Below, one piece after another: positions 1 through 5,597 of a DNA stretch of 6,246 bases (positions within the stretch are counted from its first letter, which is position 1; each line of letters starts with the position of its first letter). The DNA is from JBJXGF01 sp046153015. GTDB lineage: Bacteria; Actinomycetota; Acidimicrobiia; Acidimicrobiales; CAIXPF01. The translations under genes were made by a program, and so were the position numbers. The notes under the pieces are model-generated. The model worked only from the letters and a program-made list of their open reading frames with translations, did not search any database and was not told the origin of the DNA. The stretch covers positions 1 to 6,246 of the forward strand of contig JBJXGF010000150.1 in assembly GCA_046153015.1 (NCBI GenBank), written 5' to 3'.

Positions 1-88
1 CGCCCTGCAGGCCGAGCACGCCGACGGTGCGGCCCGCGCCGGCCGGCGCCGGCGCGGGATCAGACGCGGGGACCGCGGCGGCGCCCAC
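1..88 (-). CDS. pdxT: PdxT, glutaminase subunit of PLP synthase (5' end only, runs off the window)
   Basis: Partial gene; only the first 29 codons are inside the window. PdxT hydrolyses glutamine and passes ammonia to PdxS for pyridoxal 5'-phosphate synthesis in the cytoplasm. The visible residues 20-29 read RTVGVLGLQG, which matches the first beta-strand and LQG motif that open PdxT proteins (typically IGVLALQG). The catalytic Cys and His would lie outside the window. GTG at 88-86 is the only plausible in-frame start before this motif; an AGGCGG ribosome-binding site (103-98) lies 9 bases upstream. This start gives a 19-residue Ala/Pro-rich leader before the conserved strand, longer than usual. 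The gene lies 54 bases after the pdxS stop and in the same reading frame, with no stop between them. Identity rests on the short motif plus the pdxS neighbour, the standard actinobacterial arrangement. Confidence 0.85.
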   Translation of the reverse strand, partial: MGAAAVPASDPAPAPAGAGRTVGVLGLQG

Positions 89-142
89 CTGGGGGCACCG
101 CCTGCGCGCCGGGGCCGGCGCCCGTGCTCGACCTCGCCACGC

Positions 143-1033
143 TCACCAGCCCCGGTCGGCGAGCTTCACCGCCAGCTTGTCGATCTCCTGGCCGACCATC
201 GCCGGGCCCAGGCCGCGGCTGACCTTCGCCAGTATCTCGGCGTCACGGAAATGGGTGGTGGCCTCGACGATGGCCTTGGCCCGGACCGCCGGGTTGTCGC
301 TCTTGAAGATCCCCGAGCCGACGAAGGTGGCCTCGGCGCCGAGCTGCATCACCAGCGCCGCGTCGGCCGGCGTGGCGATGCCGCCGGCGCAGAACAGCGG
401 CACGGGCAGCGCGCCGGTCTCGGCCAGCTCCTGCACGAGGCCCACCGGGGCCCGCAGCTGCTTGGCCCAGTCGTACAGCTCGGCCGAGTCGGCCTGGGTG
501 ATCTTCCGGATGTCGCCCAGGATCGAGCGCAGGTGGCGCACGGCTTCGACGATGTTGCCGGTGCCCGCCTCGCCCTTGGAGCGGATCATCGCCGCGCCTT
601 CCGAGATGCGCCGCAGCGCCTCGCCGAGGTTGGTGGCGCCGCACACGAACGGCACGGTGAAGGCCCACTTGTCGATGTGGTGCGCCTCGTCGGCCGGGGT
701 GAGGACCTCGCTCTCGTCGACGTAGTCGACGCCGAGCGCCTGGAGGATCTGCGCCTCGGCGAAATGCCCGATGCGGGCCTTGGCCATGACCGGGATCGTG
801 ACCGCGGCCTTGATCCCCTCGATCAGCTCGGGGTCGCTCATGCGGGCGACGCCGCCGTCGCGGCGGATGTCGGCCGGCACGCGCTCGAGGGCCATCACCG
901 CGCTGGCCCCGGCGTCCTCGGCGATCTTGGCCTGATCGGCGGTGACCACGTCCATGATCACGCCGCCCTTGAGCATCTCCGCCAGCCCGCGCTTGACCCG
1001 GAAGGTGCCGGTCTGCTGCGTACCCTCAGCCAT
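143..1033 (-). CDS. pdxS: PdxS, pyridoxal 5'-phosphate synthase lyase subunit
   Basis: A 296-residue cytoplasmic TIM-barrel enzyme that condenses ribose 5-phosphate, glyceraldehyde 3-phosphate and PdxT-derived ammonia into PLP (the DXP-independent route). The whole length matches the family: RVKRGLAEMLKGGVIMDVV near the N-terminus with D28, MALERVPADIRRDGGVARM at 47-65, MAKARIGH at 83-90 with the Schiff-base lysine K85, and RSKGEAGTGN at 151-160 with the second catalytic lysine K153. The phosphate-binding GGIATPADAA (217-226) and VGSGIFKS (238-245) and the terminal RGW are also present. Nothing is missing. ATG at 1033 is chosen because its N-terminus has the normal family length and a TACACT box sits 6 bases upstream. 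An in-frame GTG at 1072 overlaps the htpX stop and would add 13 residues. Neighbours are pdxT downstream and htpX upstream. Confidence 0.97.
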   Translation of the reverse strand: MAEGTQQTGTFRVKRGLAEMLKGGVIMDVVTADQAKIAEDAGASAVMALERVPADIRRDGGVARMSDPELIEGIKAAVTIPVMAKARIGHFAEAQILQALGVDYVDESEVLTPADEAHHIDKWAFTVPFVCGATNLGEALRRISEGAAMIRSKGEAGTGNIVEAVRHLRSILGDIRKITQADSAELYDWAKQLRAPVGLVQELAETGALPVPLFCAGGIATPADAALVMQLGAEATFVGSGIFKSDNPAVRAKAIVEATTHFRDAEILAKVSRGLGPAMVGQEIDKLAVKLADRGW

Positions 1034-1039
1034 GGGTTC

Positions 1040-1045
1040 AGTGTA
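1040..1045 (-). promoter_or_regulatory. Candidate -10 box for leaderless pdxS transcript
   Basis: TACACT fits the actinobacterial -10 pattern TANNNT and is followed by six bases (gaaccc) and then the pdxS ATG, which places the predicted +1 on the A of ATG. No Shine-Dalgarno sequence precedes this ATG. No good -35 hexamer is seen 17-19 bases upstream, so the call rests on the -10 box and its spacing alone. It lies in the 35-base gap after htpX. Confidence 0.4.
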
Positions 1046-1068
1046 GAGCCCCAGGCCGGGGCGCCCGG

Positions 1069-1983
1069 TCACAGCTCGCGCAGGGCGGCGATGCGCTCGT
1101 CGAGGGGCGGGTGGGTGGCGAAGAGCCGGTTCAGCCAGGAGAGGCGGCCCTGCTCCTTGCTCTGGGGGGTCGGCTCCTCGATCCAGAGGTGAGCGGTGGC
1201 CCGGCTGCTCGAGTGCACGACCGTGCTGTCGGCCTTCAGCTTCTCCAGCGCGGAGATCAGGCCCGGCGGGTAGCGGGTCATCTCCACGCCCGAGAAGTCG
1301 GCCAGCGCCTCGCGCCGGCGGCTCACCGCGAGCTGCATGACCTTCGCCACGATCGGCGCGACGATCAGCAGCACCAGGCCCACCACCACGAGGATCGCGC
1401 CGGCCGGGTTGTTGTTGCTGTCGTTGTCGCGGCGGCGGCCGCCGATCCCGCCCCAGAACATGAACCGGAACGACAGGTCGGCCACCAGCGCGATGATCCC
1501 CACCATCGTCACCGCCAGCGTGGACACCAGAATGTCGTAGTTCTTGATGTGCGACAGCTCATGGGCCAGCACCCCTTCGAGCTCCACCCGGTTGAGCTTC
1601 TGGAGCAGGCCGGTGGTCACCGCGATGGCGGCGTGCTGGGGGTTGCGCCCGGTGGCGAAGGCGTTCGGCGCGTCGTCGTGCACCACGTAGAGCCGCGGCT
1701 TGGGCAGCCCGCTGGCGATGCAGAGGCCCTCCACCAGGTTGTGCAGCCGGGCGTACTCCTCGACCGTGGCCGGTTTGGCCCGGCTCACCGCGAGCGCGAT
1801 CGAGTCGGACTTCCAGTACCCGACCCAGGTCGAGGCGATCGTGACGACGATGGCGATGAGCGACGCCCACGCGCCGAAGCCGAAGGCGTAGGCCACCACG
1901 AAGATGAAGGCGAGGGTGAAGAGAGCGAAGCAGGCCACGAGCAGGGCCGAGCGTCGCTTGTTCTGAGCTACCTGGTCGTACAC
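1069..1983 (-). CDS. htpX: HtpX-like M48 family membrane zinc metalloprotease
   Basis: A 304-residue inner-membrane protease of the M48B (HtpX) family, expected to cleave misfolded membrane proteins with its active site facing the cytoplasm. The N-terminus MYDQVAQNKRRS is typical of HtpX and is followed by two hydrophobic segments at about 13-34 and 38-53. DDAPNAFATG at 103-112 precedes the zinc site HELSH at 141-145 (ligands H141 and H145, catalytic E142); E225 in SRRREALAD supplies the third ligand. Two further hydrophobic segments lie at about 151-170 and 195-212, joined by an Arg/Asp/Asn-rich loop (183-192). The C-terminus has the usual FATHPPLDERIAAL. All catalytic residues are present and length is normal. 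The start is GTG at 1983, 24 bases after the lemA stop, with only a weak ribosome-binding site (GAGA). Its TGA overlaps a GTG in frame with pdxS. Pairing with lemA is known in other bacteria. Confidence 0.93.
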   Translation of the reverse strand: MYDQVAQNKRRSALLVACFALFTLAFIFVVAYAFGFGAWASLIAIVVTIASTWVGYWKSDSIALAVSRAKPATVEEYARLHNLVEGLCIASGLPKPRLYVVHDDAPNAFATGRNPQHAAIAVTTGLLQKLNRVELEGVLAHELSHIKNYDILVSTLAVTMVGIIALVADLSFRFMFWGGIGGRRRDNDSNNNPAGAILVVVGLVLLIVAPIVAKVMQLAVSRRREALADFSGVEMTRYPPGLISALEKLKADSTVVHSSSRATAHLWIEEPTPQSKEQGRLSWLNRLFATHPPLDERIAALREL

Positions 1984-2007
1984 CGGTTCTCGGGGACCGC
2001 CGCCGCT

Positions 2008-2562
2008 CTAGAACTTGACCTGCACGTTGCCCCGTGCCTCGTCGTCGGCCTCGAAGTACTCCCGCTCGCTGAACTTCATCATGTTGGCGAGGATCACCGC
2101 CGGGAACGACTGGACCTTCGTGTTGTACTTGTACACGGAGTCGTTATAGAACTGCCGAGAGTAGGCGATCTTGTCCTCGGTGGCGCTCAGCTCCTCCTGC
2201 AGCTCGAGGAAATTCTGGTTCGCCTTCAGCTCCGGATACGACTCGCTCAGGGCGAACAGCTGGCGCAGGGCGCCGGTGATCATGTTCTCGGCCTCGCCCT
2301 GGGCCTGGGGCCCCTGCACGGCCATGGCCTGGTTGCGGGCGTTGATGACCGCTTCGAGCGTGGCCCGCTCGTGCGACGCGTAGCCCTTGACGGTTTCGAC
2401 GAGGTTGGGGATGAGGTCATGGCGGCGCTTGAGCTGCACGTCGATCTGCGCCCACGCCGCTTCGATGCGATTACGCAGCTTGATCAGGCCGTTGTACTGG
2501 CCGATCACGAACAGCACCGCCACCACCACCAACACGATGAGGATGATCAGCACGATCAACAT
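2008..2562 (-). CDS. lemA: LemA family membrane-anchored protein
   Basis: A 184-residue protein with one N-terminal transmembrane segment (about residues 2-20, almost entirely Ile/Leu/Val) followed by a long helical domain. The LemA signature is complete: WAQIDVQLKRRHDLIPNLV at 37-55 and ETVKGYASHE at 56-65. YNTKVQSFPAVILA lies at 146-159, and the protein ends in NVQVKF. Length is normal for the family. The biochemical role of LemA is not established; the frequent pairing with an HtpX-like protease, as here, suggests a role in membrane protein quality control or envelope stress, which is inference. The ATG has a strong AAGGAG ribosome-binding site (2574-2569) 6 bases upstream. A 15-base palindrome with a TAGTAT sequence lies just upstream, across the pimA stop codon, and could mark a separate promoter for lemA-htpX. 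Confidence 0.95.
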   Translation of the reverse strand: MLIVLIILIVLVVVAVLFVIGQYNGLIKLRNRIEAAWAQIDVQLKRRHDLIPNLVETVKGYASHERATLEAVINARNQAMAVQGPQAQGEAENMITGALRQLFALSESYPELKANQNFLELQEELSATEDKIAYSRQFYNDSVYKYNTKVQSFPAVILANMMKFSEREYFEADDEARGNVQVKF

Positions 2563-2609
2563 AGAAGACTCCTTGTGTGCGGCCGCGGCGCGAGCCGGCG
2601 GCCGGCGGT

Positions 2610-2624
2610 AGCCATACTATGGCT
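2610..2624. repeat. 15-base palindrome (7-1-7) overlapping the pimA stop, upstream of lemA
   Basis: AGCCATA and TATGGCT arms are perfectly complementary around a single central base. On the minus strand the centre reads TAGTAT, a TANNNT-type -10 sequence, and its TAG is the pimA stop codon. No convincing -35 hexamer lies 17-18 bases upstream. The palindrome lies 48 bases before the lemA ATG. It could be an operator or promoter element for lemA-htpX; a one-base centre makes a transcription terminator unlikely. A palindrome of this size is expected by chance roughly once per few such windows, so position is the main argument. Confidence 0.3.
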
Positions 2625-3726
2625 GCAGGTGAAGCTGCGGGTGCGGGCCCAGCGGGCCGCCCCCGACCGAGCGGTAGAGCTCCACATAGCAGGCCGCCAG
2701 CCGAGCCATGGCGAACGAGCGGGCGCGGGCGTCTGCCGACTCGACCAGCCGCGCCGCGCGGTCGCGATCGTACAGCGCGATGCGCAGGGCGCCGGCCAGC
2801 GCGCCCGGCGCGCCGGGCGGCACCAGCAGGGCGTCCTCGTCGCGGCGGACCACGTTGGCGTAGCCCGGCAGGTCGCTCGCCACCACGGCGGCGCCCGCCG
2901 CCATCGCTTCGAGCAGCACCACGCCGAAGGACTCACCCCCCAGCGAGGGGGCGCAGAACACGTCGGCGCCGCGCAGGCGGCGCAGCTTCTCGTCCTCGCT
3001 GATGCGGCCCAGCCACTCGATGCGGGGGTCGCCCGCGTACACCGCCTGCAACCGTGCCGTCTCAGGGCCGTCGCCGGCGACCCAGAGGCGCACGTCGCGG
3101 GGCAGCTCGGCCATAGCGCTCAGCAGGCAGGCGAGGCCCTTGCGCGGCTCGTGGCGGCCGAGGAACAGGATCGTGGGCGCGGTCGTGAGCCACGGGTCGG
3201 CCTTCTGGTACCGCTCGACCTCGATGCCGTTGAACACCAGCGTGTAGCTCCCGCCGAGCGAGCGGGCGGCGAGGCGGCGGGCGTCCTCCGAGACCGCGCA
3301 GCGCAGGTCGAGCCGATCGGCCAGCCAGCGCGCCGCCGGGCGCAGCCAGCGGTAGGCGGCTGAGTAGCCGGCGGCGTGGAAGGTGCCCACCAGCGGCGCA
3401 GCCTTGATCAGCATGGCGGTCATCGTCGGCCCCGGGGCCAGCGGCTCGTGGAGATGCACCACGTCGAAGGCCTCGTCGCGCAGGGCGCGGATCGTGCGCA
3501 GCTGCGCGGCCGGGTCCGGGGCGAGCGGCGCCACCGAGCCGTTCGCCGCGGTCGGGATGCTGTTGCCGAGGGGCACGACCCCGGCGTCGGGCGGTGGGCC
3601 GTCGCAGGGCGCCAGCACCCGCACCTCGTGCCCGCCGGCGCGCAGCGCCCGCCCGAGGCCGAGCACCTGACCCTGCACCCCGCCCGGGAGGGTGAGGCTG
3701 TACGGGCACACCAGCGCTATGCGCAC
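2617..3726 (-). CDS. pimA: PimA, phosphatidylinositol alpha-mannosyltransferase (GT4)
   Basis: A 369-residue peripheral membrane GT-B glycosyltransferase that transfers mannose from GDP-mannose to phosphatidylinositol, giving PIM1 on the cytoplasmic face. With GTG at 3726 as start, the N-terminus reads MRIALVCPYS, which aligns residue for residue with the mycobacterial PimA start, and PGGVQ falls at 14-18. HLHEP lies at 91-95, followed by TFH (115-117) with the likely catalytic H117. The second domain has LGRHEPRKG (189-197) with R191 and K196 for the nucleotide-sugar phosphates, AGDGPE (217-222), and CAPSLGGESFG (258-268) with an EX7E pair at E265 and E273. In-frame TTG (3744) and GTG (3735) are alternative starts, but conservation and the promoter spacing favour 3726. 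The 64-base gap after the acyltransferase gene carries a promoter. A short Gly/Pro/His-rich tail ends the protein. Confidence 0.92.
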   Translation of the reverse strand: MRIALVCPYSLTLPGGVQGQVLGLGRALRAGGHEVRVLAPCDGPPPDAGVVPLGNSIPTAANGSVAPLAPDPAAQLRTIRALRDEAFDVVHLHEPLAPGPTMTAMLIKAAPLVGTFHAAGYSAAYRWLRPAARWLADRLDLRCAVSEDARRLAARSLGGSYTLVFNGIEVERYQKADPWLTTAPTILFLGRHEPRKGLACLLSAMAELPRDVRLWVAGDGPETARLQAVYAGDPRIEWLGRISEDEKLRRLRGADVFCAPSLGGESFGVVLLEAMAAGAAVVASDLPGYANVVRRDEDALLVPPGAPGALAGALRIALYDRDRAARLVESADARARSFAMARLAACYVELYRSVGGGPLGPHPQLHLQP

Positions 3727-3733
3727 GGGGGCC

Positions 3734-3762
3734 ACCGTAGGCAAGGCGGGCCGGCATGTCCA
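3734..3762 (-). promoter_or_regulatory. Promoter for a leaderless pimA transcript
   Basis: On the minus strand TGGACA (3762-3757, five of six matches to TTGACA) is followed by a 17-base spacer and TACGGT (3739-3734), a TANNNT -10 box. The pimA GTG begins 7 bases after the -10, so the predicted +1 falls at 3727, one base from the start codon. No Shine-Dalgarno sequence is present. This fits leaderless initiation, common in actinobacteria, and lies in the gap between patA and pimA. Confidence 0.6.
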
Positions 3763-3790
3763 CGACCCTCGGGTGCGAGTGCTGCGGGGC

Positions 3791-4738
3791 TCAGCTCCGC
3801 TCGCCGTGCTGACGGCGCGCGCGCCGCCCCTGCGCCCGTTGCTTGCGGCGCTCCTCGAGCGCGGCGCGATCGCTCGGCCAGATCGGCTGCATCACGTGCC
3901 ATTGGTGCGGCGCCCGGCGGATCAGGCCTTCGAGCGCGGCGGTCACGGCCTGGCTGGCGTCGACCACGTCGGCCCGCAGCCGGCGATCGCTGCGCACGAT
4001 CGGCAGCGGCGCGCCGACCCGCGCGCAGCAGCGCGGGCCCTCGAAATAGACCGCTGTCGGCAGCACGGCGGCGCCGGTGCGCAGCGCCAGGGTGGCCGGG
4101 CCGGCCGGGACGCTGGTGCGCTCACCGAAGAACTCGACCTCCACCCCGTCGCCGGTGAGGTCGCGGTCGCAGAGCAAGCACACCACGCGGTTGTCGCGCA
4201 GCGCCCGCAGCAGCGCGCCCCCGGCCTCCGGTCCGAGCGGCACGATCTCCATGCCCAGACGGCGGCGATAGGAGCAGAACCAGTCGAACAGCTCCGGCGG
4301 CTGCAGCGGCTCGACCACGGCGGTGACCGGCACGCCGGCGATTCGCGTGAGCCAGAACGCAGCCCGCTCCCACGCGCCGAGGTGCGGGGCGGCCACGATG
4401 ACCCCGCGGCCCGCCCGCCGGGCGGCGAGGATGTGCTCGTAGCCCTCGTAGTCGAGCCCGTCGTCGAGCTCGGCGTCGGACAGGCCCGGCAGGCGGAACG
4501 ATTCCGCCCAGTAGCGGCCGTAGCTGGCGTACGCGGCCACTGTGAGCGTGCGCAGGCGGCGGGGCGAGACCCCGGGGCCGAGCACGCGGCGAAGCATGCG
4601 CTCGACCACGAATCGGCGCTCGTCCGGCGCCAGCGCCAGCGCGGCCCCGGTGAGCTCGAAGGCCGCTTCCGCAGCCCGTTTCGGCAGGGCCTGAGCGAGC
4701 GCGGCGCCCGTCCGGCAGGCGGCCAGGGCGAGGCTCAC
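3791..4738 (-). CDS. patA: Phosphatidylinositol mannoside acyltransferase (PatA-like, LpxL family)
   Basis: A 315-residue membrane-associated acyltransferase of the lysophospholipid/LpxL family. By context it should acylate the mannose of PIM1 or PIM2 using acyl-CoA on the inner face of the membrane. The catalytic HX4E motif is H119-LGAW-E124 in APHLGAWER; further family blocks are the aromatic/Arg stretch FDWFCSYRRRLGMEIVPLG (151-169), LLCDRDLTGDGVEVEFFG (188-205) and SVPAGPATLALRTGAAVLP (209-227). The order and spacing of these blocks match actinobacterial PatA. The C-terminus from about 295 is rich in Arg and Gln and may bind membrane phosphate groups. The start is GTG at 4738, 13 bases after the pgsA stop, without a clear ribosome-binding site, so translation is probably coupled to pgsA. 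Assignment to PIM rather than to another lysophospholipid rests on the pgsA and pimA neighbours. Confidence 0.88.
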   Translation of the reverse strand: MSLALAACRTGAALAQALPKRAAEAAFELTGAALALAPDERRFVVERMLRRVLGPGVSPRRLRTLTVAAYASYGRYWAESFRLPGLSDAELDDGLDYEGYEHILAARRAGRGVIVAAPHLGAWERAAFWLTRIAGVPVTAVVEPLQPPELFDWFCSYRRRLGMEIVPLGPEAGGALLRALRDNRVVCLLCDRDLTGDGVEVEFFGERTSVPAGPATLALRTGAAVLPTAVYFEGPRCCARVGAPLPIVRSDRRLRADVVDASQAVTAALEGLIRRAPHQWHVMQPIWPSDRAALEERRKQRAQGRRARRQHGERS

Positions 4739-4751
4739 CGCGCCGAGGCGA

Positions 4752-5483
4752 TCAGAGCTGCCGGCGTCGCCGCGCCTCGACCGCCTCCCGCCAGAGCTCG
4801 CGCCGCTCCTCCATCGCCTGACGCCAGGCGCCCCGCGGCTGGCGGCTCGTGCGCGGGTGGCGGCGCCGGGCTGCGGGGCGGGCTCGCCGTCGCGGCGGCG
4901 CCGGCCGGGCCGCCTGGCGCCAGACCTTGGTGAAGCGCTGCGCAGCGGTGGCCGCGGTGAGCACCAACATCACCCACAGGACCCCGACGAGCAGCTCGGA
5001 GAACAGCAGGCCGAAGCCGAGCACGATGAACCGCTCGGCCCGTTCCATGAGGCCGCCCCGGGCGGAGAACCCGAGCGACTCGGCCTTGGCGCGCTGGTAC
5101 GAGACGAGCGAGGCCGCGGCGAACACGGCGAAGGGCAGCAGCACGATCGGGCCGGTGCGGGAGTCGGCGAGCCACCAGGCGACGCCGCCCAGCAGCACCG
5201 CGTCGGTGAGGCGATCGGCCACCGAATCGAAGAACGCGCCGCGGGCGGAGGCGGTCCCCGAGGCCTTGGCCACGGCGCCGTCGAGCGCGTCGGGGATGCC
5301 GGTGAGCGCGAGGAGCAGCACGCCGAGGCGGAAATGGCCCCCGCCCACTGCGACCGCCGTGGCGAGCGACATGACGACGCCGGTGACGGTGAGAGCATCG
5401 GCAGTGACGCCGGCCCGGCGCACCCCTCTGCCGACCGGCGCGAGGCCGGCCTCGACCGTGGACCGCCAGCGACCGTCGAACAT
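4752..5483 (-). CDS. pgsA: CDP-alcohol phosphatidyltransferase, probable phosphatidylinositol phosphate synthase
   Basis: A 243-residue integral membrane enzyme, probably joining CDP-diacylglycerol to inositol phosphate, the first step toward PIMs. The CDP-alcohol signature is at 65-90: D65, D68, G69, A72, then K73 where Arg is usual, G82, D86 and D90, with exact family spacing. About six hydrophobic segments are visible (roughly 33-47, 51-64, 94-108, 111-129, 151-165 and 167-181). SYQRAKAESLGFSARGGLMERAERF (about 128-152) resembles the substrate-binding block of actinobacterial PI-type synthases. The catalytic core ends near 188; the remaining 53 residues hold 19 arginines and form a cytoplasmic basic tail, making the protein longer than the roughly 217-residue mycobacterial PgsA1. 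The ATG has a GAGGAG ribosome-binding site (5497-5492) 8 bases upstream. It is the first gene of the minus-strand run. The inositol-phosphate acceptor is inferred from the pimA/patA neighbours. Confidence 0.88.
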   Translation of the reverse strand: MFDGRWRSTVEAGLAPVGRGVRRAGVTADALTVTGVVMSLATAVAVGGGHFRLGVLLLALTGIPDALDGAVAKASGTASARGAFFDSVADRLTDAVLLGGVAWWLADSRTGPIVLLPFAVFAAASLVSYQRAKAESLGFSARGGLMERAERFIVLGFGLLFSELLVGVLWVMLVLTAATAAQRFTKVWRQAARPAPPRRRARPAARRRHPRTSRQPRGAWRQAMEERRELWREAVEARRRRQL

Positions 5484-5519
5484 GCAGGGAACTCCTCACC
5501 GGGGCAGTAGTGCTCCTGC

Positions 5520-5548
5520 AGCCTACCCTCGGTCGGCGCGACGGTCGG
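5520..5548 (-). promoter_or_regulatory. Candidate promoter for pgsA and the minus-strand run
   Basis: On the minus strand CCGACC (5548-5543, four of six matches to TTGACA-type with the GAC core) is followed by a 17-base spacer and TAGGCT (5525-5520), a TANNNT -10 box. The predicted start of transcription, near 5513, would leave a 30-base leader containing the pgsA ribosome-binding site. The -35 hexamer overlaps an inverted repeat (CGGTC, 3 bases, GACCG at 5542-5554), which could be a regulator site. GC-rich DNA gives such matches by chance, so support is modest. Confidence 0.35.
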
Positions 5549-5585
5549 TGACCGGAATGCGGGGATTCACGCCCGGCGGCGGCGG

Positions 5586-5591
5586 TACGGT
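5586..5591 (+). promoter_or_regulatory. Candidate -10 box for leaderless transcript of the plus-strand gene
   Basis: TACGGT fits TANNNT and is followed by six bases (ggtcgt) and the GTG at 5598, so the predicted +1 is the G of the start codon. No Shine-Dalgarno sequence is present. The same hexamer stands before pimA. No clear -35 is seen at 17-18 bases. Confidence 0.4.
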
Positions 5592-5597
5592 GGTCGT

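Noticed and set aside
36..49. 14-base GC-only palindrome in the start of pdxT
   Set aside because: It is made of GCC/GGC codons of the Ala/Pro/Gly-rich leader; composition explains it.
2594..2606. GCCGGC repeated twice between pimA and lemA as a terminator
   Set aside because: The repeats are self-complementary GC words with one base between, too short and without a T run; compositional.
1111..3363. A 750-codon open frame on the plus strand
   Set aside because: It lies antisense to htpX, lemA and pimA, all with clear conserved motifs. Its protein is an Arg/His/Gly/Ala-rich composition with no domain, as expected from the complement of GC-rich genes.
3062..3763. A 233-codon minus-strand frame starting with ATG just upstream of pimA
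   Set aside because: It is an alternative frame of pimA; the pimA frame carries all conserved glycosyltransferase motifs while this one gives an Arg/Ala/Gly-rich sequence.
3692..4933. A 413-codon open frame on the plus strand, and similar long plus-strand frames at 27-725 and 251-1192
   Set aside because: They are antisense to patA/pgsA and pdxS respectively, with low-complexity composition and no recognisable motif; GC-rich coding DNA rarely has stops on the opposite strand.
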